The translations under genes and the position numbers were made by a program. Positions 18,501 to 25,962 of a stretch of 32,143 nucleotides of DNA are shown here, in pieces. The stretch comes from an uncultured Saprospiraceae bacterium. Lineage in GTDB: Bacteria > Bacteroidota > Bacteroidia > Chitinophagales > Saprospiraceae. The notes below the pieces were generated by a model. That model was not told the origin of the DNA and ran no database searches. It was given only the letters and a program-made list of their open reading frames with translations. The DNA lies in NCBI GenBank assembly GCA_937929835.1, contig CALFUU010000127.1:1-32143 (forward strand), given 5' to 3'. The stretch's first letter is position 1. Each line of letters opens with the position of its first letter.

Positions 18501-21283
18501 TGATTTGTACAGGTTACTGCATCAGACATTGATAAAAAATAGGACACTATACTGGTCGATCCATTAGCGCCATCTCCATCTACATCACCGTTATTAATAT
18601 TTTCTGCATCAGTAAGATTATAGTCGGCACTTGTAGAGCCATTACCACACGCCTCGATAAAAGTATTTTCATTTATCTGAGGGAGTGGATTCACTGTGAC
18701 AACTGCTTCGCAGGAACTCGTACAATTATTATCATCTGTAACAACTACTGAATAAGTACCTGCTGCTGAGCTAGCACCTCCAGATAGTGTAGGATTTTGC
18801 ATACTTGATGTAAAACCATTAGGTCCACTCCACGACCAAGCTACAGCATCTCCACCTGTCTCTGTGAGATCAATATCTTCTCCTTCACATATGGCTATAT
18901 CTTCCGTAGAGCAGGCAGGTGTGTCGAAGTAATCTACAGTCAAGCAGACTGTCGCTTCGCACGAGATAACCAAGTACAACAACGTTACGCAAACTTGATC
19001 CATATCGGATAAGGTCGCAGAGTTAGTAGAATTCCAAGTATTGGATGCCCCCACTTGTTTTATTTCGTTAGTATCTTCTATACCATTTCCGTTGGTATCT
19101 ACAAAAAATCTATATCGGTTGGCACCAGTTGCAGTAGCGGTAAATAAAAATCCTTCCCCTTCACATTGAGGTCCATCATAGGATATCATTCCATCAGTAG
19201 GACATACTGGGCATTCTCCTGGGACTGTTGTAACAGAAGACACCACACTTGTCATGGTATCGTCTGCATCGCAGGTACACCTAGTCATTACTGTCAGGGC
19301 CATTTCTTGATCGTAAGTAGGGAGCATATTGCTCCAAGTTGTACCCCCATCTGTTGTGTACTCTAGCGTAGAGCCTGTAGGACAGCCGTTCGTTGGAGTC
19401 GACAAGCTTCCTCCTTCTGGGGTACCACCTACTGTACTACAACTGCTCTCAGTGACACCTACGTCTAAGTCCCCTTCCATAATGCTACTAAGTACTGGAC
19501 AAAGTGGACAAGCACCAGGGGTAGTTGTGACAGAAGATGTCTCGCTAACTACAGACGCATCTGCATCGCATTCACATCTTGTGTCTATGGTTATAGAAGT
19601 TGTCTGATTATAAGTCGGCAAGGTTGTGATCCAAGTCACTCCATTATCTATAGAGTACATTAAGGTAGAGCCTTCGAGACAAGCTACCGGTGCAGTTAAG
19701 GAACCTCCCGATGGAGTGCCTCCAAATTCTGCACAAGTACTTTCCGTTATGCCTACATCATAGTCACCGTCTGCTGTTCCTGATAAGTCTGGGCACTGTG
19801 GCTCACAAGAAAATGCCGCATCACAACCAGTACAGTTACCTGTACCAGGCGAGGGGTCACCTACAATTGGCATACTTCCATCTATAGGATAGTGTACAGT
19901 TGTAGTTTCTGAAGCAGAAGCTCCAAGTGCCGTATGTGAAAAATCCACTGAAGGATCATCAGAACAAGTTAAGGTGACAGTCACATTTTCGGATGGCGTC
20001 AAAGAACCAGAAAACGCATGCGTAGTCATAACCGCAGTGAATGGACAATTAGACATACCAGAAGAATTGGCTATTCCAGATTTACTTATAGCAATCACCA
20101 CATATTCACCTGCAGGAATTATGGTACCCTCAGGAAAATCATAGTTAACACCACCCGATATAGTTACCGTTGTTGTCGAACTGGTTGTTATTGAATTATT
20201 ATAAGCATTGAATATTTCTACGTATTCACAATTACTATCTGTACCCGCACCTGAATTGACTTCAGTTACAAAAATGCCGCCTACTCCAGAGCACTCACCA
20301 CATGCTATCTCTACTGATTCTACTGGCACGCAGAAATCAACTGTGGATAAACTGCCAGACGGCGAAGTGTTAGACTCGGTAAACCCATTCCCATCACAAT
20401 CCGGGGCATTTGAATTACTCATCAGGTAAATCATCGTCACTTTATCAATTACATCCGTCGATGACAAACCCCAATTTGGAGGAATGGCACCATCCCTCAT
20501 ACCTGTAGACACACTTGAGTTGGGTCCAGATGATGATGGTGGCTCTTCTACAGGACAAGCTGTGACACCTGTAACAAAATCAGCTCTAAATACGCCCGCT
20601 GGGAGTACTGCTCCAGACGCAGTCCCAGTAATATGTTCCATCATGGTGATACCGCTTCCCGCTTGTGCATTACAATAAGTAGCTAGATCACCTACATTAA
20701 CTGGAGGTGCTGCAAAGGTCGTACCTTCTACCCATCCACCCCAGGCTTCTAGTCCCTCAGTTGATCCATTCATACTTGTCCAAGCAAGGTCAAGACCATC
20801 GGCTGTAGACATGAAGCCATTGATAAAAGCATATTCTACAACTACCCAACAATTGGCACACGGATTATCATTAACTGTAGCACCTCCAAAATCACTTCCG
20901 CCAGACACATTCGTCTCAAGTTGCGGAGTAGATTGATTTGCCTCTAGTCCATTAGGTCCGAGGCAAGCACCAGCTACAGTAGTACCATTTGTTCCATTGG
21001 GGAAACTGCAGGTCACTGACATAGACACTGTCACATCATCGATACCATCCGTTCCACTCGTATAAGTCAAGCCCGTATTAGTAGCAAAATCGTGATTGAA
21101 TGAAGCAGCATTGGCTGTTCCATCCGCACCATTAGAGGTGATGCAAGTCTGCGGAAATTCGTCCTCATCAAGATCAAAACTAGTACCACTACAAGACTGC
21201 CCTATGACAGACTGGGCACTTATGAAAGTCACCAAGACTATCATCATAGAGGACAGACGTCCTAGAGTTATTTTAGTGTTCAT
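15599..21283 (-). CDS. Giant secreted repeat protein with LTD and DUF11-like domains, no T9SS sorting domain
   Basis: The open frame runs upstream to 21490, but the ATG at 21283 begins a normal signal peptide (MNTKITLGRLSSMMIVLV, cleavage near VIGQ), giving 1894 aa. Segments are: an unrecognised N-terminal region (~30-330); a lamin-tail-like domain (~333-465, TEVNSGAGTDSNCEYVEIF); two tandem ~100-aa Cys modules (~495-694); an Ig/PKD-like domain (~793-864); two copies of a ~370-residue block (~866-1234 and ~1337-1706); and a DUF11-like domain (~1708-1893, GDLVEFSMEVFNQGNQPV). The chain ends CTVGCNGTFPWNGQN with no type A or B sorting domain, unusual for a T9SS-style giant protein. No enzyme motif is seen. 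It may be retained through a partner, perhaps the product of the gene 43 bases downstream, or its export route differs; both are inference. Confidence 0.87.
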   Translation of the reverse strand: MNTKITLGRLSSMMIVLVTFISAQSVIGQSCSGTSFDLDEDEFPQTCITSNGADGTANAASFNHDFATNTGLTYTSGTDGIDDVTVSMSVTCSFPNGTNGTTVAGACLGPNGLEANQSTPQLETNVSGGSDFGGATVNDNPCANCWVVVEYAFINGFMSTADGLDLAWTSMNGSTEGLEAWGGWVEGTTFAAPPVNVGDLATYCNAQAGSGITMMEHITGTASGAVLPAGVFRADFVTGVTACPVEEPPSSSGPNSSVSTGMRDGAIPPNWGLSSTDVIDKVTMIYLMSNSNAPDCDGNGFTESNTSPSGSLSTVDFCVPVESVEIACGECSGVGGIFVTEVNSGAGTDSNCEYVEIFNAYNNSITTSSTTTVTISGGVNYDFPEGTIIPAGEYVVIAISKSGIANSSGMSNCPFTAVMTTHAFSGSLTPSENVTVTLTCSDDPSVDFSHTALGASASETTTVHYPIDGSMPIVGDPSPGTGNCTGCDAAFSCEPQCPDLSGTADGDYDVGITESTCAEFGGTPSGGSLTAPVACLEGSTLMYSIDNGVTWITTLPTYNQTTSITIDTRCECDADASVVSETSSVTTTPGACPLCPVLSSIMEGDLDVGVTESSCSTVGGTPEGGSLSTPTNGCPTGSTLEYTTDGGTTWSNMLPTYDQEMALTVMTRCTCDADDTMTSVVSSVTTVPGECPVCPTDGMISYDGPQCEGEGFLFTATATGANRYRFFVDTNGNGIEDTNEIKQVGASNTWNSTNSATLSDMDQVCVTLLYLVISCEATVCLTVDYFDTPACSTEDIAICEGEDIDLTETGGDAVAWSWSGPNGFTSSMQNPTLSGGASSAAGTYSVVVTDDNNCTSSCEAVVTVNPLPQINENTFIEACGNGSTSADYNLTDAENINNGDVDGDGANGSTSIVSYFLSMSDAVTCTNQLADGMGLSSSPIYAKVEFAAGCISIVEVELRPITPPSINLSATSTSDCAVSTADGTITLSGFAPLADYSIELTATGGLTETRFFSSDNDGAFVVYNLAAGSYTLVLVVTTASTGFMCSSAPQMITVTQPNTPFASVNSPSVCVGTTSIPIEFTADCPVANYQIDYDDAANATGFQDIDTSTPSTDAEYIIPMTASPDTYRGVLTLFCENFCSTNILFEITLKEDPIVELTQTTIACPGEEHTFEASPEGMDQYVFYTDVAGDGVREILQMGTSATLSAAIDSGVQLFVEATNPEDCSGEAALDVAVLDDPTAIMVTTQPDAICGQDGSSVDLLSVEYNIDDDDLTFYSDDPSMLTETELMMTPPLLSSSIVSPTVTTTYFVVYTDPLTGCQSMTTVEVTVDNTLCCDVSSVNEGAFIRGCEDPQGSFMADYDLTDAEDIANGDVDGDGMDGSSIATVTYYMTQEDAQTGVNEIPDGMDLTNADIYARVSFGPSCFAVVSVGVQLFTPPSFEAMGSPATICGGTDGSIVLSNISPGGIFLIYTGPEGSVASGASIARDANNEFLLSGLTVGTYMVSLENRPNGLNCQSAIVEIEIGEPEAPSITVNDPVVCVGTTEIPIEFTTDCPVEHFLVEYDEAANTAGLEDMNTSGLAMGARYMLPDNLEPGVYNGTVVSVCDNFCNVTDAFTITIVEPQNLTLTQETEGCTGEELVFTADPAGLADYTFYTDVDSDGVEEILQSGSSETFMTTSLADGVEIFVRATIMGDCTEEASSTVVRMEPCPVYDVALMKVLVSAGPFGIGDLVEFSMEVFNQGNQPVYQVQVADYLPLGLDFLAMDNMSTAFSNNPDTPGGGTVTGMVVTNSALPAGESLMMTIFLRVGEEAINGTLFNAAEIIAATQDPEGLESINDQDDNLETTEGGLADEDDNNVDDETAGGTDNAMDEDDFDFAALQVCTVGCNGTFPWNGQN
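16165..17272 (-). repeat. Internal ~370-aa duplication, copy 2
   Basis: This is the second copy of a long block in the 1894-aa protein. It starts VNEGAFIRGCEDP and shares with copy 1 the landmarks DYDLTDAEDIANGDVDGDG, then PPS, then VCVGTTEIPIEFTTDCPV, then YTFYTDVDSDGVEEILQSG. About 100 residues separate the two copies. Confidence 0.75.
17580..18685 (-). repeat. Internal ~370-aa duplication, copy 1
   Basis: The first copy starts INENTFIEACGNG and has the same landmark order as copy 2: DYNLTDAENINNGDVDGDG, then PPS, then VCVGTTSIPIEFTADCPV, then YVFYTDVAGDGVREILQMG. Each copy contains an LTDAE/DVDGDG acidic loop and two Ig-like strand regions, so the repeat unit is probably three domains. 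Confidence 0.75.
19200..19502 (-). repeat. Shared ~100-aa Cys module, copy B
   Basis: This is the second of two tandem modules in the 1894-aa protein, opening CPVLSSIMEGDLDVGVTESS and closing RCTCDADD...SVTTVPGECPVCP. It begins where copy A ends, so the pair is a true tandem duplication. Confidence 0.75.
19503..19797 (-). repeat. Shared ~100-aa Cys module, copy A
   Basis: This is the first of two tandem modules, opening CPDLSGTADGDYDVGITEST and closing RCECDADA...SVTTTPGACPLCP. Copy C in the adjacent downstream gene (14712-15014) has the same order of landmarks, so the module has spread between the two neighbouring genes. Confidence 0.75.
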
Positions 21284-21550
21284 ATAGTTGATTGCTATTG
21301 TTGTTGACCTCCAAGCAAAAAATCCCATCAGTCTAAGAGACCAATAGGTTAAAAACTTATTGAATGAAGAATATATACTACCGAGTAAGGACCAGATCCT
21401 TGTAAGAAGATAGGACGATAGGCAAAGACAGCATTTCGAGATTGCTGTTCTGGATTCACTTCGTAAATAGTGATAAACTGAATTTCTCATTCCTAAATGA
21501 TAGATTTAAAGAACAACCTACTTCATTCAAAATCTATGCTAGAATTACGA

Positions 21551-21578
21551 TTTTCTTTAATATGTTATCTAAAGAAAA
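21551..21578. repeat. Perfect 9-bp inverted repeat upstream of the DUF1835 gene
   Basis: TTTTCTTTA (21551-21559) and TAAAGAAAA (21570-21578) are exact reverse complements with a 10-base spacer. The position, about 70-100 bases upstream of the ATG at 21650, suits an operator; the AT-rich stem makes it a weak terminator. Confidence 0.4.
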
Positions 21579-21584
21579 GGCATA

Positions 21585-21627
21585 CACATATGTAAACACC
21601 TGTTATACAATGAATTACGCATATGTG
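21585..21627. repeat. CACATATG / CATATGTG dyad upstream of the DUF1835 gene
   Basis: CACATATG (21585-21592) and CATATGTG (21620-21627) are exact reverse complements 27 bases apart, and each arm contains the palindrome CATATG. The arms are close to three DNA turns apart, compatible with two protein dimers on one face. They end 22 bases before the start codon. Function is inference only. Confidence 0.35.
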
Positions 21628-21649
21628 ATAAGCTGATTATATTTATCCT

Positions 21650-22594
21650 ATGGTAGACCTACATATACTCAACGGAGATGCTATTACTCCCCTATTTCAG
21701 CAAGCTGAGATTCCAGGTGAGGTCTTTGTGTGGTCAGAGGTCTTGTGTGCGGGGCGCTCCGCAGTAGATTTGGCCAGCGAAGAACATTGGGGGTATAGAC
21801 AGACCTATCTTAAGGAGACTTACTCATTTTTTGAGCAAAAGAAATTTGATGGGATAAAGAAGCGTTTTCAGTCCTTAGACCCTCATCAATACAAGGGTAT
21901 CTTCTTATGGTTTGAGTATGATCTCTTTTGTCAAATCAATATGCTTGCCCTATTAGCGTGGCTGTCTACAACTAACTATGCCGCTGCACAAATCCACTTA
22001 GTCTGTGTGGGGGCGCATCCTGACTATGATCAATTGGTCGGTCTTGGAGAATTGACGCAGAAGCAGTTTGCTACTCTTATAAATACTCGGCAACAACTTA
22101 AGGAATCTGATCTTCAAACCGCAAGTACGCTCTGGACCCTATGGTGTGTAGGTCAACACGAGGATCTCATAGAGACAGGCCTACAATTAAATCAAGACAG
22201 GTTTCCTTACGTCGTACCTGCTCTGGAAGCGCATATCAAGCGGTTTCCTTATTCTAGTACGTTGCTGACTGAAATAGAAAATCACATCATAGACTTGATC
22301 AGAGAAAAGCCACAGACAGCCAAGGATATAGTTAGGCAACTTCTCAATCGAGAAAATTATTACGGCTTTGGTGATGTGCAGTATTACAATATTATAAAGA
22401 ACCTCGCACCAATATTAAAGGAGGACGAAGGGCTGCTGTACTTGGAGGCTTCAGGAGATAAACAAGAGCAGTCTACAAATCCTAGAAACAAAATCAATAG
22501 AAATTTCTTCTATGGAGGAACAAGCCAGAAAGATTATTTCTACAGCGAAAGGACAGGTCAACTTATCAAAAAAGAGAACTCTAAGTGGCACTAG
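21650..22594 (+). CDS. DUF1835 domain-containing protein
   Basis: The 314-aa product has no signal peptide or membrane segment and is predicted cytoplasmic. Residues 1-~120 show the DUF1835 pattern: LHILNGDAI near the start, VWSEVLCAGRS, then the conserved acidic region DLASEEHWGYRQTYL and a hydrophobic strand FLWFEYDLFCQINM. The C-terminal half is helical, with a winged-helix-like stretch at ~215-255 (KPQTAKDIVRQLLN, FGDVQYYNIIKNL). The family is common in Bacteroidota and has no established biochemical role, so none is assigned. The last ~45 residues are polar and basic and probably disordered. It is the only gene here between the giant secreted proteins and the 1031-aa T9SS gene, with no obvious operon partner. 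Confidence 0.85.
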   Translation: MVDLHILNGDAITPLFQQAEIPGEVFVWSEVLCAGRSAVDLASEEHWGYRQTYLKETYSFFEQKKFDGIKKRFQSLDPHQYKGIFLWFEYDLFCQINMLALLAWLSTTNYAAAQIHLVCVGAHPDYDQLVGLGELTQKQFATLINTRQQLKESDLQTASTLWTLWCVGQHEDLIETGLQLNQDRFPYVVPALEAHIKRFPYSSTLLTEIENHIIDLIREKPQTAKDIVRQLLNRENYYGFGDVQYYNIIKNLAPILKEDEGLLYLEASGDKQEQSTNPRNKINRNFFYGGTSQKDYFYSERTGQLIKKENSKWH

Positions 22595-22740
22595 CAAAAG
22601 CAAAAACGATCGCAATACTAGTGCTGGTATAGAGAGGAAGGACAATCCAGAAGGATGCTGTGGTGGTAGACTAGGATTAGCTTGATTAATTGGCTTAGGC
22701 AGAAAGTTACCTAGATTGATACTCGATCTAAGTGTGTTAC

Positions 22741-22799
22741 AAAAAAAAAGGATTTCAATTACTGAAGAGCATTAAGCACCCTAGTTATTGAAATCCTTT
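22741..22799 (-). terminator. Intrinsic terminator for the 1031-aa T9SS protein gene
   Basis: AAAGGATTTCAAT (22747-22759) and ATTGAAATCCTTT (22787-22799) form a perfect 13-bp stem. On the minus strand the 3' arm leads into a run of T (nine A on the plus strand, 22741-22749). It lies 18 bases beyond the minus-strand stop codon at 22818. The stem may also stop plus-strand transcription from the DUF1835 gene. Confidence 0.8.
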
Positions 22800-22817
22800 C
22801 TGAGATATCTCTTGTAC

Positions 22818-25800
22818 TTATATCTTTACTATTCTCTTCAAGGTGCCTCCTGAGGTGTTGGCAAGTTTTAGATAATAGACTCCTTGAGGATAATCCATCA
22901 ATGAGAAGGTGCCGATGTAGGCCCCGTCATAATTACCCAATTGTCTACTGTAAACCAACTTACCTTCGTTGTTTAAGATGTCAACATTAAGTAATGGCTC
23001 ATCATAATCGAGATTCACGATTTCTATATTGAATACGCCTTCGGTAGGATTGGGATACATATTAATTGAAAACTCATCACTCAAGTCAACCAACGAGGTA
23101 GAACCAGGAACAGTTACAACTAGTGCTTCTTGACATACGCCATCACCAGCAATGACGACAACTTGGTAGTCACCAGCAGCTAGATTGCTAAAAAATGCGT
23201 CATCTTGGAAGCTGACTCCATTGTCGATACTGTATTGGTAAGGTCCCGCAGCACCTTGCACGTCGACAAGAATTGAGCCTGTATTTCCAGAGTTGATATC
23301 GTCTCCTACATCAACATTGGTGCTGATCTCACATTGCTCACAGAAGGTTCTTTCTAAGGTAAAACCATAGTTGCCATCATTGACAAATAGCACCTCTCCG
23401 TCAGAGTCTAATATCTCGATTTCCCCTAGTCCAAACAAACAACATATGCCGTCGCCTGCTGCATCAGTGATTACTATATTGTAACAAGAATCTGTCTCGA
23501 TACAGATATCTGTTGTATAGAAACCTGAATCTGGTGTATCCTCGAGATCTCCCTCCTGCAAGACTATACCATCTAAGGTCGTTATCGACCAGTCGACTTC
23601 TTGAGGAAAATCATCCGCCACTATATTGAGTGTAATGAAACGGCCAGCTCCATTCTGAAAATAAGAAAGTGGCCCGGAAGCGTTACCGTCCGTTGTATCC
23701 ATTTCACCATTGGCCATAGTTAGTACAAACTCTATTGTGTTGTCCCCTATTTCTGGTATCATCGCATCATAGGACACTATTTCTGACGCTTCAGAAGCCA
23801 GATTGCCTTGATAATCTATCTGATCGACGACCATACCGTTTAATATAACGTCGATTACTGCAGACTGCAGCGGTCGGAATCCAGTATTGGTTATAGTAAC
23901 TTCGAATGAAGCAAATTCAGCACACCCTACGCTTTCGCCCCTAGCAGTTAATCCTGCATCATTGGACCTTAATTGTCCCACGACTACAGTCGTCGTATCG
24001 TTAACAGTATTTTGATCATTAGGATTTCTTATAGTTGCTGTAAGTTCATAATCGCCAAGAGCTGATAGATCTACCGTTTGGCTAAATGTATGTTCGTAGC
24101 GCTCTCTAGGAGCTAGCGTCAATGCGACTCTATCTGAAACAACTTCATTGCCATCAAGTAGTAGTGTCACGTCAAAGTCCGTAAGAGAAGAGAGACCTGC
24201 ATTAAGAAATTCTGCAGTAACGGACTCAGTAGTAGTCAGTGCATCTGAGTTTGTAGGCTGTGTGATTGCCGTTGCCGCTAGGTCAAATGTATCTACTCGT
24301 AGTTCGAAAGAAACAATGCGGGTACGTGCCCCACCTTGTCCTGCATACTCTCCAGTAAACCAGAACTGATTTCGATTTGGCATCACAGACATCTGCGTAT
24401 AATCTCCAAATCTGCCTGATGAGTTAATAGGCGCTAGACCATCTATGATATTCACTTCAGGAAGTGTCATAACACCAAGAGGATCAGTTGCAAATCGACC
24501 TGTATAAGCCATACCGACAAATTGGTCCTCGCTGGTAACATTATAGGCCATGACTATACTACCTACTTCGTCAATCGCTATGCCACCCATAAATCTATCC
24601 AGTCCATCATCTGGCGCAAAAGTCCCTTCCTGATAAAGGCTCCAGTCATCAGTCGCAGTCCTTCGTAACTCTACCCATCTCAATCCAGCAAGATTCTCGC
24701 CATCCGTGACGTCTGTTACAAAGTTAAATACGAGAGACTCGTGTGTGCCGAAATTTCTTTGATGGGGAACATTTAATACCAATTCGGGTAGCGCATCAAG
24801 ACCTCCACCACCTCTCTGCGGCACACAATGAAATCCAGGTCCCAGTGCTGAACAAGGATTAGAATCAAAAGGTGTTGTAATTATAGAGGTCCTTTCTACT
24901 GTAGTATTGTTTGTATCTTCAAAATCAAGATTAAAGGTGTAAAGCTCTATTTGGTCTTGGGCTGGGCCACTTGGCCACGAACTATCATTGATTACCATCG
25001 TAATAGGTCTCGCATCGAATGGCATCGTTTGTCCATTCCAATCCACTGGTGTCGACACATAAAAACCAGCCTCTGTTCCACCATTCCCCATAATTTCAAC
25101 TCTTATAATAGGGATATCTTCCTCGCCAGCTATCAATGCAGCTCTATCCAAAAAATACTGATGTAATTCTCGTCCTCCTCGTTCATTAGTCGTTATGACA
25201 ACTGCCTCTGGAGACAAAGAGTACTTAGGATAGTCTGGAAAATTAGGCGTGGCGAATGAATAGGCAAAATAACTGCCCAATGGATCACTAGTCTCACTGA
25301 CAGCCACCAATAAATTAGCAGGACCAGAAAACTCCGTCACGATCCATCGAGAAGCAACCTCATCATAAATGATAATCGGATCACCCAACGAAAAGAATCC
25401 AAGACCAGTCCACAGATCATTCATTTCAAACTCTAGAACCTGACTGCCATCTAATTCATAGATAGCGACTGTAGTCGAATTGATGGCCTGCATATAATGC
25501 TGATCACTGACATCACCGGTGGGGTCACTTGGCGATCCGAAACTACTAGCTAATCCATCTATATTAATTAGTGGCTCATTGCTCATCAACTTATTAGGTG
25601 GAGCTACCGTCTTTTGCCTAATTGGATCAGGTCCTTGATGTTCTAGCTCAGAGTTTACCGCATTCCCTTGACTCCTTCTGCCTAGAAAGTTGTTAGGTAT
25701 CGTCTTCAGCTTTTTAGCAGCCTTTTGCTTGGCCTTAGAGGTGTTACCCTTGTGAGATACGATATCTCTAACAGCAATGGTCTTACCAAGTAACTGAGCA

Positions 25801-25913
25801 CGTGTGCTACTGACATTAATATTTTCTACTTTCTCAGTCATAGTCTGTGACCACATATAGTCACAACAACCACCTAGAAAAATAACGATCAACAAGAATT
25901 TTACTAACTTCAT
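22818..25913 (-). CDS. Secreted protein with CARDB-like, SprB-like and T9SS sorting domains
   Basis: This 1031-aa exported protein starts MKLVKFLLIVIFLGGCCDYM. The LGGC stretch could be a lipobox, or the peptide may be cut further on near WSQ; the latter suits a T9SS cargo. A Lys-rich segment (~50-85) precedes a large N-terminal domain (~95-530) with DPTGDVSDQHYMQAIN, DPIIIYDEVASRWIVTEFSG and FPDYPKYSLSPEA, a pattern I know from Bacteroidota secreted proteins and take to be propeller-like. Next are two CARDB-like beta domains (~536-628 and ~650-741), a Cys domain with CYNIVITDAAGDGICCLFG (~756-860), an SprB-like repeat (~861-938, GPYQYSIDNG) and a type A sorting domain (~945-1031, NMYPNPTEGVFNIE, ending KRIVKI). 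The small lipoprotein gene ends 49 bases upstream, probably in one transcript. Enzyme activity is not indicated. Confidence 0.88.
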   Translation of the reverse strand: MKLVKFLLIVIFLGGCCDYMWSQTMTEKVENINVSSTRAQLLGKTIAVRDIVSHKGNTSKAKQKAAKKLKTIPNNFLGRRSQGNAVNSELEHQGPDPIRQKTVAPPNKLMSNEPLINIDGLASSFGSPSDPTGDVSDQHYMQAINSTTVAIYELDGSQVLEFEMNDLWTGLGFFSLGDPIIIYDEVASRWIVTEFSGPANLLVAVSETSDPLGSYFAYSFATPNFPDYPKYSLSPEAVVITTNERGGRELHQYFLDRAALIAGEEDIPIIRVEIMGNGGTEAGFYVSTPVDWNGQTMPFDARPITMVINDSSWPSGPAQDQIELYTFNLDFEDTNNTTVERTSIITTPFDSNPCSALGPGFHCVPQRGGGGLDALPELVLNVPHQRNFGTHESLVFNFVTDVTDGENLAGLRWVELRRTATDDWSLYQEGTFAPDDGLDRFMGGIAIDEVGSIVMAYNVTSEDQFVGMAYTGRFATDPLGVMTLPEVNIIDGLAPINSSGRFGDYTQMSVMPNRNQFWFTGEYAGQGGARTRIVSFELRVDTFDLAATAITQPTNSDALTTTESVTAEFLNAGLSSLTDFDVTLLLDGNEVVSDRVALTLAPRERYEHTFSQTVDLSALGDYELTATIRNPNDQNTVNDTTTVVVGQLRSNDAGLTARGESVGCAEFASFEVTITNTGFRPLQSAVIDVILNGMVVDQIDYQGNLASEASEIVSYDAMIPEIGDNTIEFVLTMANGEMDTTDGNASGPLSYFQNGAGRFITLNIVADDFPQEVDWSITTLDGIVLQEGDLEDTPDSGFYTTDICIETDSCYNIVITDAAGDGICCLFGLGEIEILDSDGEVLFVNDGNYGFTLERTFCEQCEISTNVDVGDDINSGNTGSILVDVQGAAGPYQYSIDNGVSFQDDAFFSNLAAGDYQVVVIAGDGVCQEALVVTVPGSTSLVDLSDEFSINMYPNPTEGVFNIEIVNLDYDEPLLNVDILNNEGKLVYSRQLGNYDGAYIGTFSLMDYPQGVYYLKLANTSGGTLKRIVKI

Positions 25914-25932
25914 AAATTTGGTAGTATTGAAT

Positions 25933-25940
25933 AAAAACTA
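25933..25940 (-). promoter_or_regulatory. Candidate -7 box (TAGTTTTT) before the 1031-aa protein gene
   Basis: On the minus strand TAGTTTTT matches TAnnTTTG at all but the last base and ends 19 bases before the ATG at 25913. It sits in the 49-base gap after the lipoprotein gene, so the 1031-aa gene may have its own promoter besides read-through. No clear -33 TTG was found. Confidence 0.25.
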
Positions 25941-25962
25941 TATTTAATTATGGCGCACCTTC

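Larger units (their letters stand above)
21284..21649. other. Divergent intergenic region with several dyads
   Basis: These 366 bases separate the minus-strand 1894-aa gene from the plus-strand DUF1835 gene and hold no credible gene. Visible structures are ACAGCA/TGCTGT around 21430-21452, a perfect TTTTCTTTA/TAAAGAAAA dyad (21551-21578) and a CACATATG/CATATGTG dyad (21585-21627). No clear TAnnTTTG box was seen for either gene at the usual distance. Both promoters must presumably lie here. Confidence 0.55.

Noticed and set aside
21284-21490. 69-codon upstream extension of the 1894-aa protein
   Set aside because: The extension would bury a clear signal peptide inside the protein, and its composition differs from the rest; the ATG at 21283 is preferred.
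21442-21636. 64-codon plus-strand frame in the divergent region
   Set aside because: It lacks a convincing ATG start and family resemblance, and it spans the dyads at 21551-21627.
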